A DNA stretch of 64,000 bases from Lamellibrachia columna (lineage: Eukaryota; Annelida; Polychaeta; Sabellida; Siboglinidae): the NCBI GenBank assembly GCA_963662155.1, contig OY759261.1, forward strand, positions 71,082,669 through 71,146,668. The letters are read 5' to 3'. The notes below the pieces were generated by a model that was given only the letters and a program-made list of their open reading frames with translations, was not told the DNA's origin and ran no database searches. The position numbers and the translations under genes are program-made. Positions 21,412-34,320 of the stretch are shown piece after piece (positions within the stretch are counted from its first letter, which is position 1; every line of letters begins with the position of its first letter).

Positions 21412-24400
21412 GGAGCTTGATTTGTTGCTCCATGGACGGGTGTAAGCTAGTACAGTGTAGTGGTGGAGCTTGAGTTCTTGCTCCATGGACGGTGTAAGCT
21501 AGTACAGTGTAGTGGTGGAGCTTGATGTGTTGCTCCATGGACGGGTGTAAGCTAGTACAGTGTAGTGGTGGAGCTTGATTTGTTGCTCCATGGACGGGTG
21601 TAAGCTAGTAGAGTGTAGTGGTGGAGCTTGATTTGTTGCTCCATGGACGGGTGTAAGCTAGTACAGTGTAGTGGTGGAGCTTGATTTGTTGCTCCATGGA
21701 CGGGTGTAAGCTAGTACAGTGTAGTGGTGGAGCTTGAGTTCTTGCTCCATGGACGGGTGTAAGCTAGTACAGTGTAGTGGTGGAGCTTGATTTGTTGCTC
21801 CATGGACGGGTGTAAGCTAGTACAGTGTAGTGGTGGAGCTTGAGTTCTTGCTCCATGGATGGGTGTAAGCTAGTACAGTGTAGTGATGGAGCTTGATTTG
21901 TTGCTCCATGGACGGGTGTAAGCAAGTACAGTGTAGTGATGGAGCTTGATTTGTTGCTCCATGGACGGGTGTAAGCTAGTACAGTGTAGTGATGGAGCTT
22001 GATTTGTTGCTCCATGGACGGGTGTAAGCTAGTACAGTGTAGTGGTGGAGCTTGAGTTCTTGCTCCATGGACGGGTGTAAGCTAGTACAGTGTAGTGGTG
22101 GAGCTTGATTTGTTGCTCCATGGACGGGTGTAAGCTAGTACAGTGTAGTGGTGGAGCTTGAGTTCTTGCTCCATGGACGGGTGTAAGTTAGTACAGTGTA
22201 GTGGTGGAGCTTAAGTTCTTGCTCCATGGACGGGTGTAAGCTAGTACAGTGTAGTGGTGGAGCTTGAGTTCTTGCTCCATGGACGGGTGTAAGCTAGTAC
22301 AGTGTAGTGGTGGAGCTTGAGTTCTTGCTCCATGGACGGGTGTAAGCTAGTACAGTGTAGTGGTGGAGCTTGAGTTCTTGCTCCATGGACGGGTGTAAGC
22401 TAGTACAGTGTAGTGGTGGAGCTTAAGTTCTTGCTCCATGGACGGGTGTAAGCTAGTACAGTGTAGTGGTGGAGCTTGAGTTCTTGCTCCATGGACGGGT
22501 GTAAGCTAGTACAGTGTAGTGGTGGAGCTTAAGTTCTTGCTCCATGGACGGGTGTAAGCTAGTACAGTGTAGTGGTGGAGCTTAAGTTCTTGCTCCATGG
22601 ACGGGTGTAAGCTAGTACAGTGTAGTGGTGGAGCTTGAGTTCTTGCTCCATGGACGGGTGTAAGCTAGTACAGTGTAGTGGTGGAGCTTAAGTTCTTGCT
22701 CCATGGACGGGTGTAAGCTAGTACAGTGTAGTGGTGGAGCTTGAGTTCTTGCTCCATGGACGGGTGTAAGCTAGTACAGTGTAGTGGTGGAGCTTGATTT
22801 GTTGCTCCATGGACGGGTGTAAGCTAGTACAGTGTAGTGGTGGAGCTTGAGTTCTTGCTCCATGGATGGGTGTAAGCTAGTACAGTGTAGTGATGGAGCT
22901 TGATTTGTTGCTCCATGGACGGGTGTAAGCTAGTACAGTGTAGTGGTGGAGCTTGAGTTCTTGCTCCATGGACGGGTGTAAGCTAGTACAGTGTAGTGGT
23001 GGAGCTTGATTTGTTGCTCCATGGACGGGTGTAAGCTAGTACAGTGTAGTGGTGGAGCTTGAGTTCTTGCTCCATGGACGGGTGTAAGCTAGTACAGTGT
23101 AGTGGTGGAGCTTGATTTGTTGCTCCATGGACGGGTGTAAGCTAGTACAGTGTAGTGGTGGAGCTTGATTTGTTGCTCCATGGACGGGTGTAAGCTAGTA
23201 CAGTGTAGTGGTGGAGCTTGATTTGTTGCTCCATGGACGGGTGTAAGCTAGTACAGTGTAGTGGTGGAGCTTGATTTGTTGCTCCATGGACGGGTGTAAG
23301 CTAGTACAGTGTAGTGGTGGAGCTTGATTTGTTGCTCCATGGACGGGTGTAAGCTAGTACAGTGTAGTGGTGGAGCTTGATTTGTTGCTCCATGGACGGG
23401 TGTAAGCTAGTACAGTGTAGTGGTGGAGCTTGATTTGTTGCTCCATGGACGGGTGTAAGCTAGTACAGTGTAGTGGTGGAGCTTGAGTTCTTGCTCCATG
23501 GACGGGTGTAAGCTAGTACAGTGTAGTGGTGGAGATTGATTTGTTGCTCCATGGACGGGTGTAAGCTAGTACAGTGTAGTGGTGGAGCTTGATTTGTTGC
23601 TCCATGGACGGGTGTAAGCTAGTACAGTGTAGTGGTGAAGCTTGAGTTCTTGCTCCATGGACGGGTGTAAGCTAGTACAGTGTAGTGGTGGAGCTTGATT
23701 TGTTGCTCCATGGACGGGTGTAAGCTAGTACAGTGTAGTGGTGGAGCTTGAGTTCTTGCTCCATGGACGGGTGTAAGCTAGTACAGTGTAGTGGTGGAGC
23801 TTAAGTTCTTGCTCCATGGACGGGTGTAAGCTAGTACAGTGTAGTGGTGGAGCTTGATTTGTTGCTCCATGGACGGGTGTAAGCTAGTACAGTGTAGTGG
23901 TGGAGCTTGAGTTCTTGCTCCATGGACGGGTGTAAGCTAGTACAGTGTAGTGGTGGAGCTTGATTTGTTGCTCCATGGACGGGTGTAAGCTAGTACAGTG
24001 TAGTGGTGGAGCTTGATTTGTTGCTCCATGGACGGGTGTAAGCTAGTACAGTGTAGTGGTGGAGCTTGATTTGTTGCTCCATGGACGGGTGTAAGCTAGT
24101 ACAGTGTAGTGGTGAAGCTTGAGTTCTTGCTCCATGGACGGGTGTAAGCTAGTACAGTGTAGTGGTGGAGCTTGATTTGTTGCTCCATGGACGGGTGTAA
24201 GCTAGTACAGTGTAGTGGTGGAGCTTGAGTTCTTGCTCCATGGACGGGTGTAAGCTAGTACAGTGTAGTGGTGGAGCTTAAGTTCTTGCTCCATGGACGG
24301 GTGTAAGCTAGTACAGTGTAGTGGTGGAGCTTGAGTTCTTGCTCCATGGACGGGTGTAAGCTAGTACAGTGTAGTGGTGGAGCTTGATTTGTTGCTCCAT

Positions 24401-27400
24401 GGACGGGTGTAAGTTAGTACAGTGTAGTGGTGGAGCTTGATTTGTTGCTCCATGGACGGGTGTAAGCTAGTACAGTGTAGTGGTGGAGCTTGATTTGTTG
24501 CTCCATGGACGGGTGTAAGCTAGTACAGTGTAGTGGTGGAGCTTGATTTGTTGCTCCATGGACGGGTGTAAGCTAGTACAGTGTAGTGGTGGAGCTTGAT
24601 TTGTTGCTCCATGGACGGGTGTAAGCTAGTACAGTGTAGTGGTGGAGCTTGATTTGTTGCTCCATGGACGGGTGTAAGCTAGTACAGTGTAGTGGTGGAG
24701 CTTGATTTGTTGCTCCATGGACGGGTGTAAGCTAGTACAGTGTAGTGATGGAGCTTGATTTGTTGCTCCATGGACGGGTGTAAGCTAGTACAGTGTAGTG
24801 GTGGAGCTTGAGTTCTTGCTCCATGGACGGGTGTAAGCTAGTACAGTGTAGTGGTGGAGCTTGAGTTCTTGCTCCATGGACGGGTGTAAGCTAGTACAGT
24901 GTAGTGGTGGAGCTTGAGTTCTTGCTCCATGGACGGGTGTAAGCTAGTACAGTGTAGTGGTGGAGCTTGATTTGTTGCTCCATGGACGGGTGTAAGCTAG
25001 TACAGTGTAGTGGTGGAGCTTGATTTGTTGCTCCATGGACGGGTGTAAGCTAGTACAGTGTAGTGGTGGAGCTTGATTTGTTGCTCCATGGACGGGTGTA
25101 AGTTAGTACAGTGTAGTGGTGGAGCTTGATTTGTTGCTCCATGGACGGGTGTAAGCTAGTACAGTGTAGTGGTGGAGCTTGATTTGTTGCTCCATGGACG
25201 GGTGTAAGCTAGTACAGTGTAGTGGTGGAGCTTGATTTGTTGCTCCATGGACGGGTGTAAGCTAGTACAGTGTAGTGGTGGAGCTTGATTTGTTGCTCCA
25301 TGGACGGGTGTAAGCTAGTACAGTGTAGTGGTGGAGCTTGATTTGTTGCTCCATGGACGGGTGTAAGCTAGTACAGTGTAGTGGTGGAGCTTGATTTGTT
25401 GCTCCATGGACGGGTGTAAGCTGTACAGTGTAGTGATGGAGCTTGATTTGTTGCTCCATGGACGGGTGTAAGCTAGTACAGTGTAGTGGTGGAGCTTGAG
25501 TTCTTGCTCCATGGACGGGTGTAAGCTAGTACAGTGTAGTGGTGGAGCTTGATTTGTTGCTCCATGGACGGGTGTAAGCTAGTACAGTGTAGTGGTGGAG
25601 CTTGATTTGTTGCTCCATGGACGGGTGTAAGCTAGTACAGTGTAGTGGTGGAGCTTGATTTGTTGCTCCATGGACGGGTGTAAGCTAGTACAGTGTAGTG
25701 GTGGAGCTTGCGTTCTTGCTCCATGGACGGGTGTAAGCTAGTACAGTGTAGTGGTGGAGCTTGATTTGTTGCTCCATGGACGGGTGTAAGCTAGTACAGT
25801 GTAGTGGTGGATCTTGAGTTCTTGCTCCATGGATGGGTGTAAGCTAGTACAGTGTAGTGATGGAGCTTGATTTGTTGCTCCATGGACGGGTGTAAGCAAG
25901 TACAGTGTAGTGATGGAGCTTGATTTGTTGCTCCATGGACGGGTGTAAGCTAGTACAGTGTAGTGATGGAGCTTGATTTGTTGCTCCAAGGACGGGTGTA
26001 AGCTAGTACAGTGTAGTGGTGGAGCTTGAGTTCTTGCTCCATGGACGGGTGTAAGCTAGTACAGTGTAGTGGTGGAGCTTGATTTGTTGCTCCATGGACG
26101 GGTGTAAGCTAGTACAGTGTAGTGGTGGAGCTTGAGTTCTTGCTCCATGGACGGGTGTAAGTTAGTACAGTGTAGTGGTGGAGCTTAAGTTCTTGCTCCA
26201 TGGACGGGTGTAACTAGTACAGTGTAGTGGTGGAGCTTGAGTTCTTGCTCCATGGACGGGTGTAAGCTAGTACAGTGTAGTGGTGGAGCTTGAGTTCTTG
26301 CTCCATGGACGGGTGTAAGCTAGTACAGTGTAGTGGTGGAGCTTGAGTTCTTGCTCCATGGACGGGTGTAAGCTAGTACAGTGTAGTGGTGGAGCTTAAG
26401 TTCTTGCTCCATGGACGGGTGTAAGCTAGTACAGTGTAGTGGTGGAGCTTGAGTTCTTGCTCCATGGACGGGTGTAAGCTAGTACAGTGTAGTGGTGGAG
26501 CTTAAGTTCTTGCTCCATGGACGGGTGTAAGCTAGTACAGTGTAGTGGTGGAGCTTAAGTTCTTGCTCCATGGACGGGTGTAAGCTAGTACAGTGTAGTG
26601 GTGGAGCTTGAGTTCTTGCTCCATGGACGGGTGTAAGCTAGTACAGTGTAGTGGTGGAGCTTAAGTTCTTGCTCCATGGACGGGTGTAAGCTAGTACAGT
26701 GTAGTGGTGGAGCTTGAGTTCTTGCTCCATGGACGGGTGTAAGCTAGTACAGTGTAGTGGTGGAGCTTGATTTGTTGCTCCATGGACGGGTGTAAGCTAG
26801 TACAGTGTAGTGGTGGAGCTTGAGTTCTTGCTCCATGGATGGGTGTAAGCTAGTACAGTGTAGTGATGGAGCTTGATTTGTTGCTCCATGGATGGGTGTA
26901 AGCTAGTACAGTGTAGTGGTGGAGCTTGAGTTCTTGCTCCATGGACGGGTGTAAGCTAGTACAGTGTAGTGGTGGAGCTTGATTTGTTGCTCCATGGACG
27001 GGTGTAAGCTAGTACAGTGTAGTGGTGGAGCTTGAGTTCTTGCTCCATGGACGGGTGTAAGCTAGTACAGTGTAGTGGTGGAGCTTGATTTGTTGCTCCA
27101 TGGACGGGTGTAAGCTAGTACAGTGTAGTGGTGGAGCTTGATTTGTTGCTCCATGGACGGGTGTAAGCTAGTACAGTGTAGTGGTGGAGCTTGATTTGTT
27201 GCTCCATGGACGGGTGTAAGCTAGTACAGTGTAGTGGTGGAGCTTGATTTGTTGCTCCATGGACGGGTGTAAGCTAGTACAGTGTAGTGGTGGAGCTTGA
27301 TTTGTTGCTCCATGGACGGGTGTAAGCTAGTACAGTGTAGTGGTGGAGCTTGATTTGTTGCTCCATGGACGGGTGTAAGCTAGTACAGTGTAGTGGTGGA

Positions 27401-30400
27401 GCTTGATTTGTTGCTCCATGGACGGGTGTAAGCTAGTACAGTGTAGTGGTGGAGCTTGAGTTCTTGCTCCATGGACGGGTGTAAGCTAGTACAGTGTAGT
27501 GGTGGAGCTTGATTTGTTGCTCCATGGACGGGTGTAAGCTAGTACAGTGTAGTGGTGGAGCTTGATTTGTTGCTCCATGGACGGGTGTTAGCTAGTACAG
27601 TGTAGTGGTGGAGCTTGATTTGTTGCTTCATGGACGGGTGTAAGCTAGTACAGTGTAGTGGTGGAGCTTGATTTGTTGCTCCATGGACGGGTGTAAGCTA
27701 GTACAGTGTAGTGGTGGAGCTTGATTTGTTGCTCCATGGACGGGTGTAAGCTAGTACAGTGTAGTGGTGGAGCTTGAGTTCTTGCTCCATGGACGGGTGT
27801 AAGCTAGTACAGTGTAGTGGTGGAGCTTAAGTTCTTGCTCCATGGACGGGTGTAAGCTAGTACAGTGTAGTGGTGGAGCTTGAGTTCTTGCTCCATGGAT
27901 GGGTGTAAGCTAGTACAGTGTAGTGGTGGAGCTTAAGTTCTTGCTCCATGGACGGGTGTAAGCTAGTACAGTGTAATGGTGGAGCTTAAGTTCTTGCTCC
28001 ATGGACGGGTGTAAGCTAGTACAGTGTAGTGGTGGAGCTTGAGTTCTTGCTCCATGGACGGGTGTAAGCTAGTACAGTGTAGTGGTGGAGCTTAAGTTCT
28101 TGCTCCATGGACGGGTGTAAGCTAGTACAGTGTAGTGGTGGAGCTTGAGTTCTTGCTCCATGGACGGGTGTAAGCTAGTACAGTGTAGTGGTGGAGCTTG
28201 ATTTGTTGCTCCATGGACGGGTGTAAGCTAGTACAGTGTAGTGGTGGAGCTTGAGTTCTTGCTCCATGGATGGGTGTAAGCTAGTACAGTGTAGTGATGG
28301 AGCTTGATTTGTTGCTCCATGGACGGGTGTAAGCTAGTACAGTGTAGTGGTGGAGCTTGAGTTCTTGCTCCATGGACGGGTGTAAGCTAGTACAGTGTAG
28401 TGGTGGAGCTTGATTTGTTGCTCCATGGACGGGTGTAAGCTAGTACAGTGTAGTGGTGGAGCTTGAGTTCTTGCTCCATGGACGGGTGTAAGCTAGTACA
28501 GTGTAGTGGTGGAGCTTGATTTGTTGCTCCATGGACGGGTGTAAGCTAGTACAGTGTAGTGGTGGAGCTTGATTTGTTGCTCCATGGACGGGTGTAAGCT
28601 AGTACAGTGTAGTGGTGGAGCTTGAATTGTTGCTCCATGGACGGGTGTAAGCTAGTACAGTGTAGTGGTGGAGCTTGATTTGTTGCTCCATGGACGGGTG
28701 TAAGCTAGTACAGTGTAGTGGTGGAGCTTGATTTGTTGCTCCATGGACGGGTGTAAGCTAGTACAGTGTAGTGGTGGAGCTTGATTTGTTGCTCCATGGA
28801 CGGGTGTAAGCTAGTACAGTGTAGTGGTGGAGCTTGATTTGTTGCTCCATGGACGGGTGTAAGCTAGTACAGTGTAGTGGTGGAGCTTGAGTTCTTGCTC
28901 CATGGACGGGTGTAAGCTAGTACAGTGTAGTGGTGGAGCTTGATTTGTTGCTCCATGGACGGGTGTAAGCTAGTACAGTGTAGTGGTGGAGCTTGATTTG
29001 TTGCTCCATGGACGGGTGTAAGCTAGTACAGTGTAGTGGTGGAGCTTGATTTGTTGCTCCATGTACGGGTGTAAGCTAGTACAGTGTAGTGGTGGAGCTT
29101 GATTTGTTGCTCCATGGACGGGTGTAAGCTAGTACAGTGTAGTGGTGGAGCTTGATTTGTTGCTCCATGGACGGGTGTAAGCTAGTACAGTGTAGTGGTG
29201 GAGCTTGATTTGTTGCTCCATGGACGGGTGTAAGCTAGTACAGTGTAGTGGTGGAGCTTGATTTGTTGCTCCATGGACGGGTGTAAGCTAGTACAGTGTA
29301 GTGGTGGAGCTTGATTTGTTGCTCCATGGACGGGTGTAAGCTAGTACATTGTAGTGGTGGAGCTTGAGTTCTTGCTCCATGGACGGGTGTAAGCTAGTAC
29401 AGTGTAGTGGTGGAGCTTGATTTGTTGCTCCATGGATGGGTGTAAGCTAGTACAGTGTAGTGGTGGAGCTTGATTTGTTGCTCCATGGACGGGTGTAAGC
29501 TAGTACAGTGTAGTGGTGGAGCTTGAGTTCTTGCTCCATGGACGGGTGTAAGCTAGTACAGTGTAGTGGTGGAGCTTGATTTGTTGCTCCATGGACGGGT
29601 GTAAGCTAGTACAGTGTAGTGGTGGAGCTTGATTTGTTGCTCCATGGACGGGTGTAAGCTAGTACAGTGTAGTGGTGGAGCTTGATTTGTTGCTCCATGG
29701 ACGGGTGTAAGTTAGTACAGTGTAGTGGTGGAGCTTGATTTGTTGCTCCATGGACGGGTGTAAGCTAGTACAGTGTAGTGGTGGAGCTTGATTTGTTGCT
29801 CCATGGAAGGGTGTAAGCTAGTACAGTGTAGTGGTGGAGCTTGATTTGTTGCTCCATGGACGGGTGTAAGCTAGTACAGTGTAGTGGTGGAGCTTGATTT
29901 GTTGCTCCATGGACGGGTGTAAGCTAGTACAGTGTAGTGGTGGAGCTTGATTTGTTGCTCCATGGACGGGTGTAAGCTAGTACAGTGTAGTGGTGGAGCT
30001 TGATTTGTTGCTCCATGGACGGGTGTAAGCTAGTACAGTGTAGTGATGGAGCTTGATTTGTTGCTCCATGGACGGGTGTAAGCTAGTACAGTGTAGTGGT
30101 GGAGCTTGAGTTCTTGCTCCATGGACGGGTGTAAGCTAGTACAGTGTAGTGGTGGAGCTTGATTTGTTGCTCCATGGACGGGTGTAAGCTAGTACAGTGT
30201 AGTGGTGGAGCTTGATTTGTTGCTCCATGGACGGGTGTAAGTTAGTACAGTGTAGTGGTGGAGCTTGATTTGTTGCTCCATGGACGGGTGTAAGCTAGTA
30301 CAGTGTAGTGGTGGAGCTTGATTTGTTGCTCCATGGACGGGTGTAAGCTAGTACAGTGTAGTGGTGGAGCTTGATTTGTTGCTCCATGGACGGGTGTAAG

Positions 30401-31692
30401 CTAGTACAGTGTAGTGGTGGAGCTTGATTTGTTGCTCCATGGACGGGTGTAAGCTAGTACAGTGTAGTGGTGGAGCTTGATTTGTTGCTCCATGGACGGG
30501 TGTAAGCTAGTACAGTGTAGTGGTGGAGCTTGAGTTCTTGCTCCATGGACGGGTGTAAGCTAGTACAGTGTAGTGGTGGAGCTTGAGTTCTTGCTCCATG
30601 GACGGGTGTAAGCTAGTACAGTGTAGTGGTGGAGCTTGAGTTCTTGCTCCATGGACGGGTGTAAGCTAGTACAGTGTAGTGGTGGAGCTTGATTTGTTGC
30701 TCCATGGACGGGTGTAAGCTAGTACAGTGTAGTGGTGGAGCTTGATTTGTTGCTCCATGGACGGGTGTAAGCTAGTACAGTGTAGTGGTGGAGCTTGATT
30801 TGTTGCTCCATGGACGGGTGTAAGCTAGTACAGTGTAGTGGTGGAGCTTGATTTGTTGCTCCATGGACGGGTGTAAGCTAGTACAGTGTAGTGGTGGAGC
30901 TTGATTTGTTGCTCCATGGACGGGTGTAAGCTAGTACAGTGTAGTGGTGGAGCTTGATTTGTTGCTCCATGGACGGGTGTAAGCTAGTACAGTGTAGTGG
31001 TGGAGCTTGATTTGTTGCTCCATGGACGGGTGTAAGCTAGTACAGTGTAGTGGTGGAGCTTGATTTGTTGCTCCATGGACGGGTGTAAGCTAGTACAGTG
31101 TAGTGATGGAGCTTGATTTGTTGCTCCATGGACGGGTGTAAGCTAGTACAGTGTAGTGGTGGAGCTTGAGTTCTTGCTCCATGGACGGGTGTAAGCTAGT
31201 ACAGTGTAGTGGTGGAGCTTGATTTGTTGCTCCATGGACGGGTGTAAGCTAGTACAGTGTAGTGGTGGAGCTTGATTTGTTGCTCCATGGACGGGTGTAA
31301 GTTAGTACAGTGTAGTGGTGGAGCTTGATTTGTTGCTCCATGGACGGGTGTAAGCTAGTACAGTGTAGTGGTGGAGCTTGATTTGTTGCTCCATGGACGG
31401 GTGTAAGCTAGTACAGTGTAGTGGTGGAGCTTGATTTGTTGCTCCATGGACGGGTGTAAGCTAGTACAGTGTAGTGGTGGAGCTTGATTTGTTGCTCCAT
31501 GGACGGGTGTAAGCTAGTACAGTGTAGTGGTGGAGCTTGAGTTCTTGCTCCATGGACGGGTGTAAGCTAGTACAGTGTAGTGGTGGAGCTTGAGTTCTTG
31601 CTCCATGGACGGGTGTAAGCTAGTACAGTGTAGTGGTGGAGCTTGAGTTCTTGCTCCATGGACGGGTGTAAGCTAGTACAGTGTAGTGATGG
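21412..31692. repeat. Satellite array, 53-bp unit, about 194 copies (10.3 kb)
   Basis: The unit is tagtacagtg, tagtggtgga, gcttgatttg, ttgctccatg, gacgggtgta, agc. Three main variants differ at one site: gatttgttg, gagttcttg and aagttcttg. Rarer markers (gatgg, gttagtac, gcaagtac, ggatgg) reveal higher-order duplication: the block from about 21,730 reappears at about 25,710, roughly 3,974 bp or 75 units later, and markers at 30,041/30,105/30,241 recur at 31,101/31,165/31,301, exactly 1,060 bp or 20 units later. Short ORFs inside are shadows. Confidence 0.97.
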
Positions 31693-31697
31693 TTAGT

Positions 31698-31703
31698 TTT
31701 ATT
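31698..31703 (-). promoter_or_regulatory. Candidate poly(A) signal of the ADAM gene
   Basis: AATAAA on the minus strand lies about 2.6 kb downstream of the ADAM stop codon and a few bases before the satellite. It is the best-placed signal seen, but others upstream cannot be excluded. Confidence 0.4.
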
Positions 31704-33486
31704 CAGTAGAAAGGGGGTGTAGTCTTGACAACAGAAGTTAGCACGACATCAGACTTTTAATGTCAGCATGATACAGAATAGGTGTACATGGTGGAAGCAC
31801 CTACCATCCAACTATGTGAACATTGTATGACAAATCTCCCTCTATGTTTTACATCTGTAATCATTCAACACTTCACAAAGTGGACGATAAAACACATACA
31901 GCACAGTTAAAAACCCATGAAAATAAATTATTACTTAGTATAAAAATCATCGCCTTACAATAATTACAAAAAGTTAAAGTTTAATCAGTTTTGTAAAGTT
32001 TGTTTTACTATATTCAGTGAACTTAGAACAATAACATGAACATATTAAAAGCCCCGGGCAGACACTAAGTTGACTCCTAATGTTGTCGATATCGCTGCAA
32101 GTGCCAAGCTGCAAATTGTTGACTGCATACACTACATGTCTTAAACAACTGCATGTAAACATTAAAACACAACTATTCAAAGATAATGTTCCAAAACGCA
32201 CAACTAAAATTGAATAGACAAACTGTACAAATATAGTAAACAACTACAGCTGTATCAAGTCATAATACCCAAATGTAGGCGGTGCCTATGAACATGCACA
32301 CCACACCTGTACACAGACTTCTTGAAAATTACTAAAGGAAAACCTTAACTGTACAAATCTACTATTTACACACTCAAAGAAAAAAATTCAATAGAATTAT
32401 TCAAAAACAAAATACTGTATCCATGAGATCACCCTCTAAGGCATAGCAGCAGATTTGGCCCAAGTTTGCCCCATAAATCCTACTACAAAGGTACATAAAT
32501 GCATATTTTTGAATGACTAACATCTGATTCAGCCTTGTACAATAAACCCACTAACAACGGCAGTGACCAATACACATTTAAGAACCTTGCATAATTTACA
32601 CTAATAAATAGCTTTACATAACTGTAAACATATTCACACCTATGTAAAATGCTTGCATACCGTAGTACCTAGTAAATGCACAATGCATGACAGTTTGTTG
32701 TTCTACTAAACAAATTTTAAATATAGTTTTTGATTTATATGCATCTTTTAAAGTAGTTTTTCTTGTATGAAAGTATAAAATATATGTTGATTTTGCTGTT
32801 GATTGAAAAATTTCCACATTTTAAAAAGGTGGACTTGAATACTTTGTAAATACTTTGTAAATACTCTTTCGAACATGTTTTACACATGACAAATTTTTAC
32901 TTTCAACTCCAAGTTTTCGTAGTAATTTTCATTGGTGAAAATCCACGAAATCTTACAAACTACTGCAAACAATTCAAATACAAGTCTAGGTGGGCCTAGA
33001 CAATAGATTCTGTGATCATTATTTTATGTATGAGCAGCTGCCTTTAAGTTCAAACATAAAAACAAAAATATCAAGAAATTACTTCTCACCAATAAATTAT
33101 TCCATTCATGTATGTAATTTATGAATGGTGAATAATGATTAAAATTGTAATAATAAGTTTTTTAATTACACCTTAGTTCAGCCAAGAATGTGTGACACCT
33201 GACAACAGTTAAACAGAAGCAAATAAACAGTAATAGTTTCACATACGAATAAGCTGCATAGACCCTAAAGCCACTGTCTTGGTATCTCACTACCAATCTC
33301 AGTGTTATCAATCCCATGCACAGCACTTTCATGTCAAACATGTATCATATACATATAAAATACATTGCAACTGTTAACCAATAAACAGCAGTCATAAACA
33401 TAACCAAGCACACATCTCTTCTCATTTCATCAGTAACATGATTTTTGAAACATCATACGAATCACGTTGGCATCATAAGTGCCACT

Positions 33487-33698
33487 GGCTTACCTGCAAG
33501 TCTTACCTGTAAGTCTTACCTGTAAGTCTTACCTGTGTCTTACCTGTAAGTCTTACCTGCAAGTCTTACCTGTAAGTCTTACCTGCAAGTCTTACCTGTA
33601 AGTCTTACCTGCAAGTCTTACCTGTAAGTCTTACCTGCAAGTCTTACCTGTAAGTCTTACCTGCAAGTCTTACCTGTAAGTCTTACCTGCAAGTCTTA
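33487..33698 (-). repeat. Tandem array of 5'-splice-site-like 13-mers, about 16 copies
   Basis: On the ADAM sense strand the unit is caggtaagacttg or caggtaagactta, mostly alternating, so a 26-bp dimer. Each copy carries CAG|GTAAG, the consensus 5' splice site and complement of the U1 snRNA 5' end. The array lies in the presumed 3' UTR. Confidence 0.9.
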
Positions 33699-34104
33699 TG
33701 TTTTTTTTTAATGTGTTCGCCTTACGAGCATAGGGGACATTCCTAACGGTTTTGTGCATCAGACTTTGGAGTATGCATGGCAAACCGTTGGATATAAATA
33801 ATAATACGGGTTCATTTGTGGGTCTTACAGGTTTCAGTTATCAGTCGTACAGGTGTGCACCACTCAGGATTGGCACCTGTGAAATGTTAACGTGTAATGT
33901 AAATATTTTGATATTTATAGATTATGTCTTGATTAGAACCTGGAAATATCAGATAATTTCACAAGAAACTATCACCTTCACATCCTCAGTGTCTGCTAAA
34001 ATAGGGGTTGCCCCCCCCTTCACGGACCCCAGTTATAATGAATGGTTAATCATAGTTCAGAGACAAACATTCACGATGTCACTAAACCCTTGAAACATCA
34101 GATA

Positions 34105-34205
34105 TTCAGAATACTGTAGTGTCTATATGTAGTGTCTGAGTATATATAGAGTCTGAGTGTATGTAGTATCTAAGTACCTGTAGTGTCTGATTACATATAG
34201 TGTCT
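34105..34205. repeat. Degenerate 20-bp tandem repeat in the 3' UTR
   Basis: Five or so diverged copies of a gtagtgtctgagtatata-like phrase, just downstream of the ADAM stop codon on the minus strand. Confidence 0.7.
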
Positions 34206-34320
34206 CCATGTCAGCGATGTTATCAGCTTGAAGCAGAATGTAAGCACGCAGTACCATCACGCTTGAATATCTTCATAAATAATGATGTTCCACTACGGAT
34301 TAGAGTGTCAACACACGTCA

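Larger units (their letters stand above)
31704..34320 (-). other. Probable 3' UTR of the ADAM gene
   Basis: This AT-rich, ORF-poor DNA follows the ADAM stop codon on the minus strand and ends near AATAAA at 31,698. Bases 33,765-33,860 share a dispersed repeat phrase with 44,405-44,490 ('ggttcatttgtgggtc'). Extent is inferred; no transcript evidence is available. Confidence 0.45.

Noticed and set aside
21412..31692. Possible CRISPR array
   Set aside because: Units are contiguous with no unique spacers, and the genome is eukaryotic. The same holds for all the other arrays here.
31974..32817. Small minus ORFs in 31.9-32.8 kb
   Set aside because: AT-rich chance ORFs in the presumed 3' UTR without recognisable domains or splice context.
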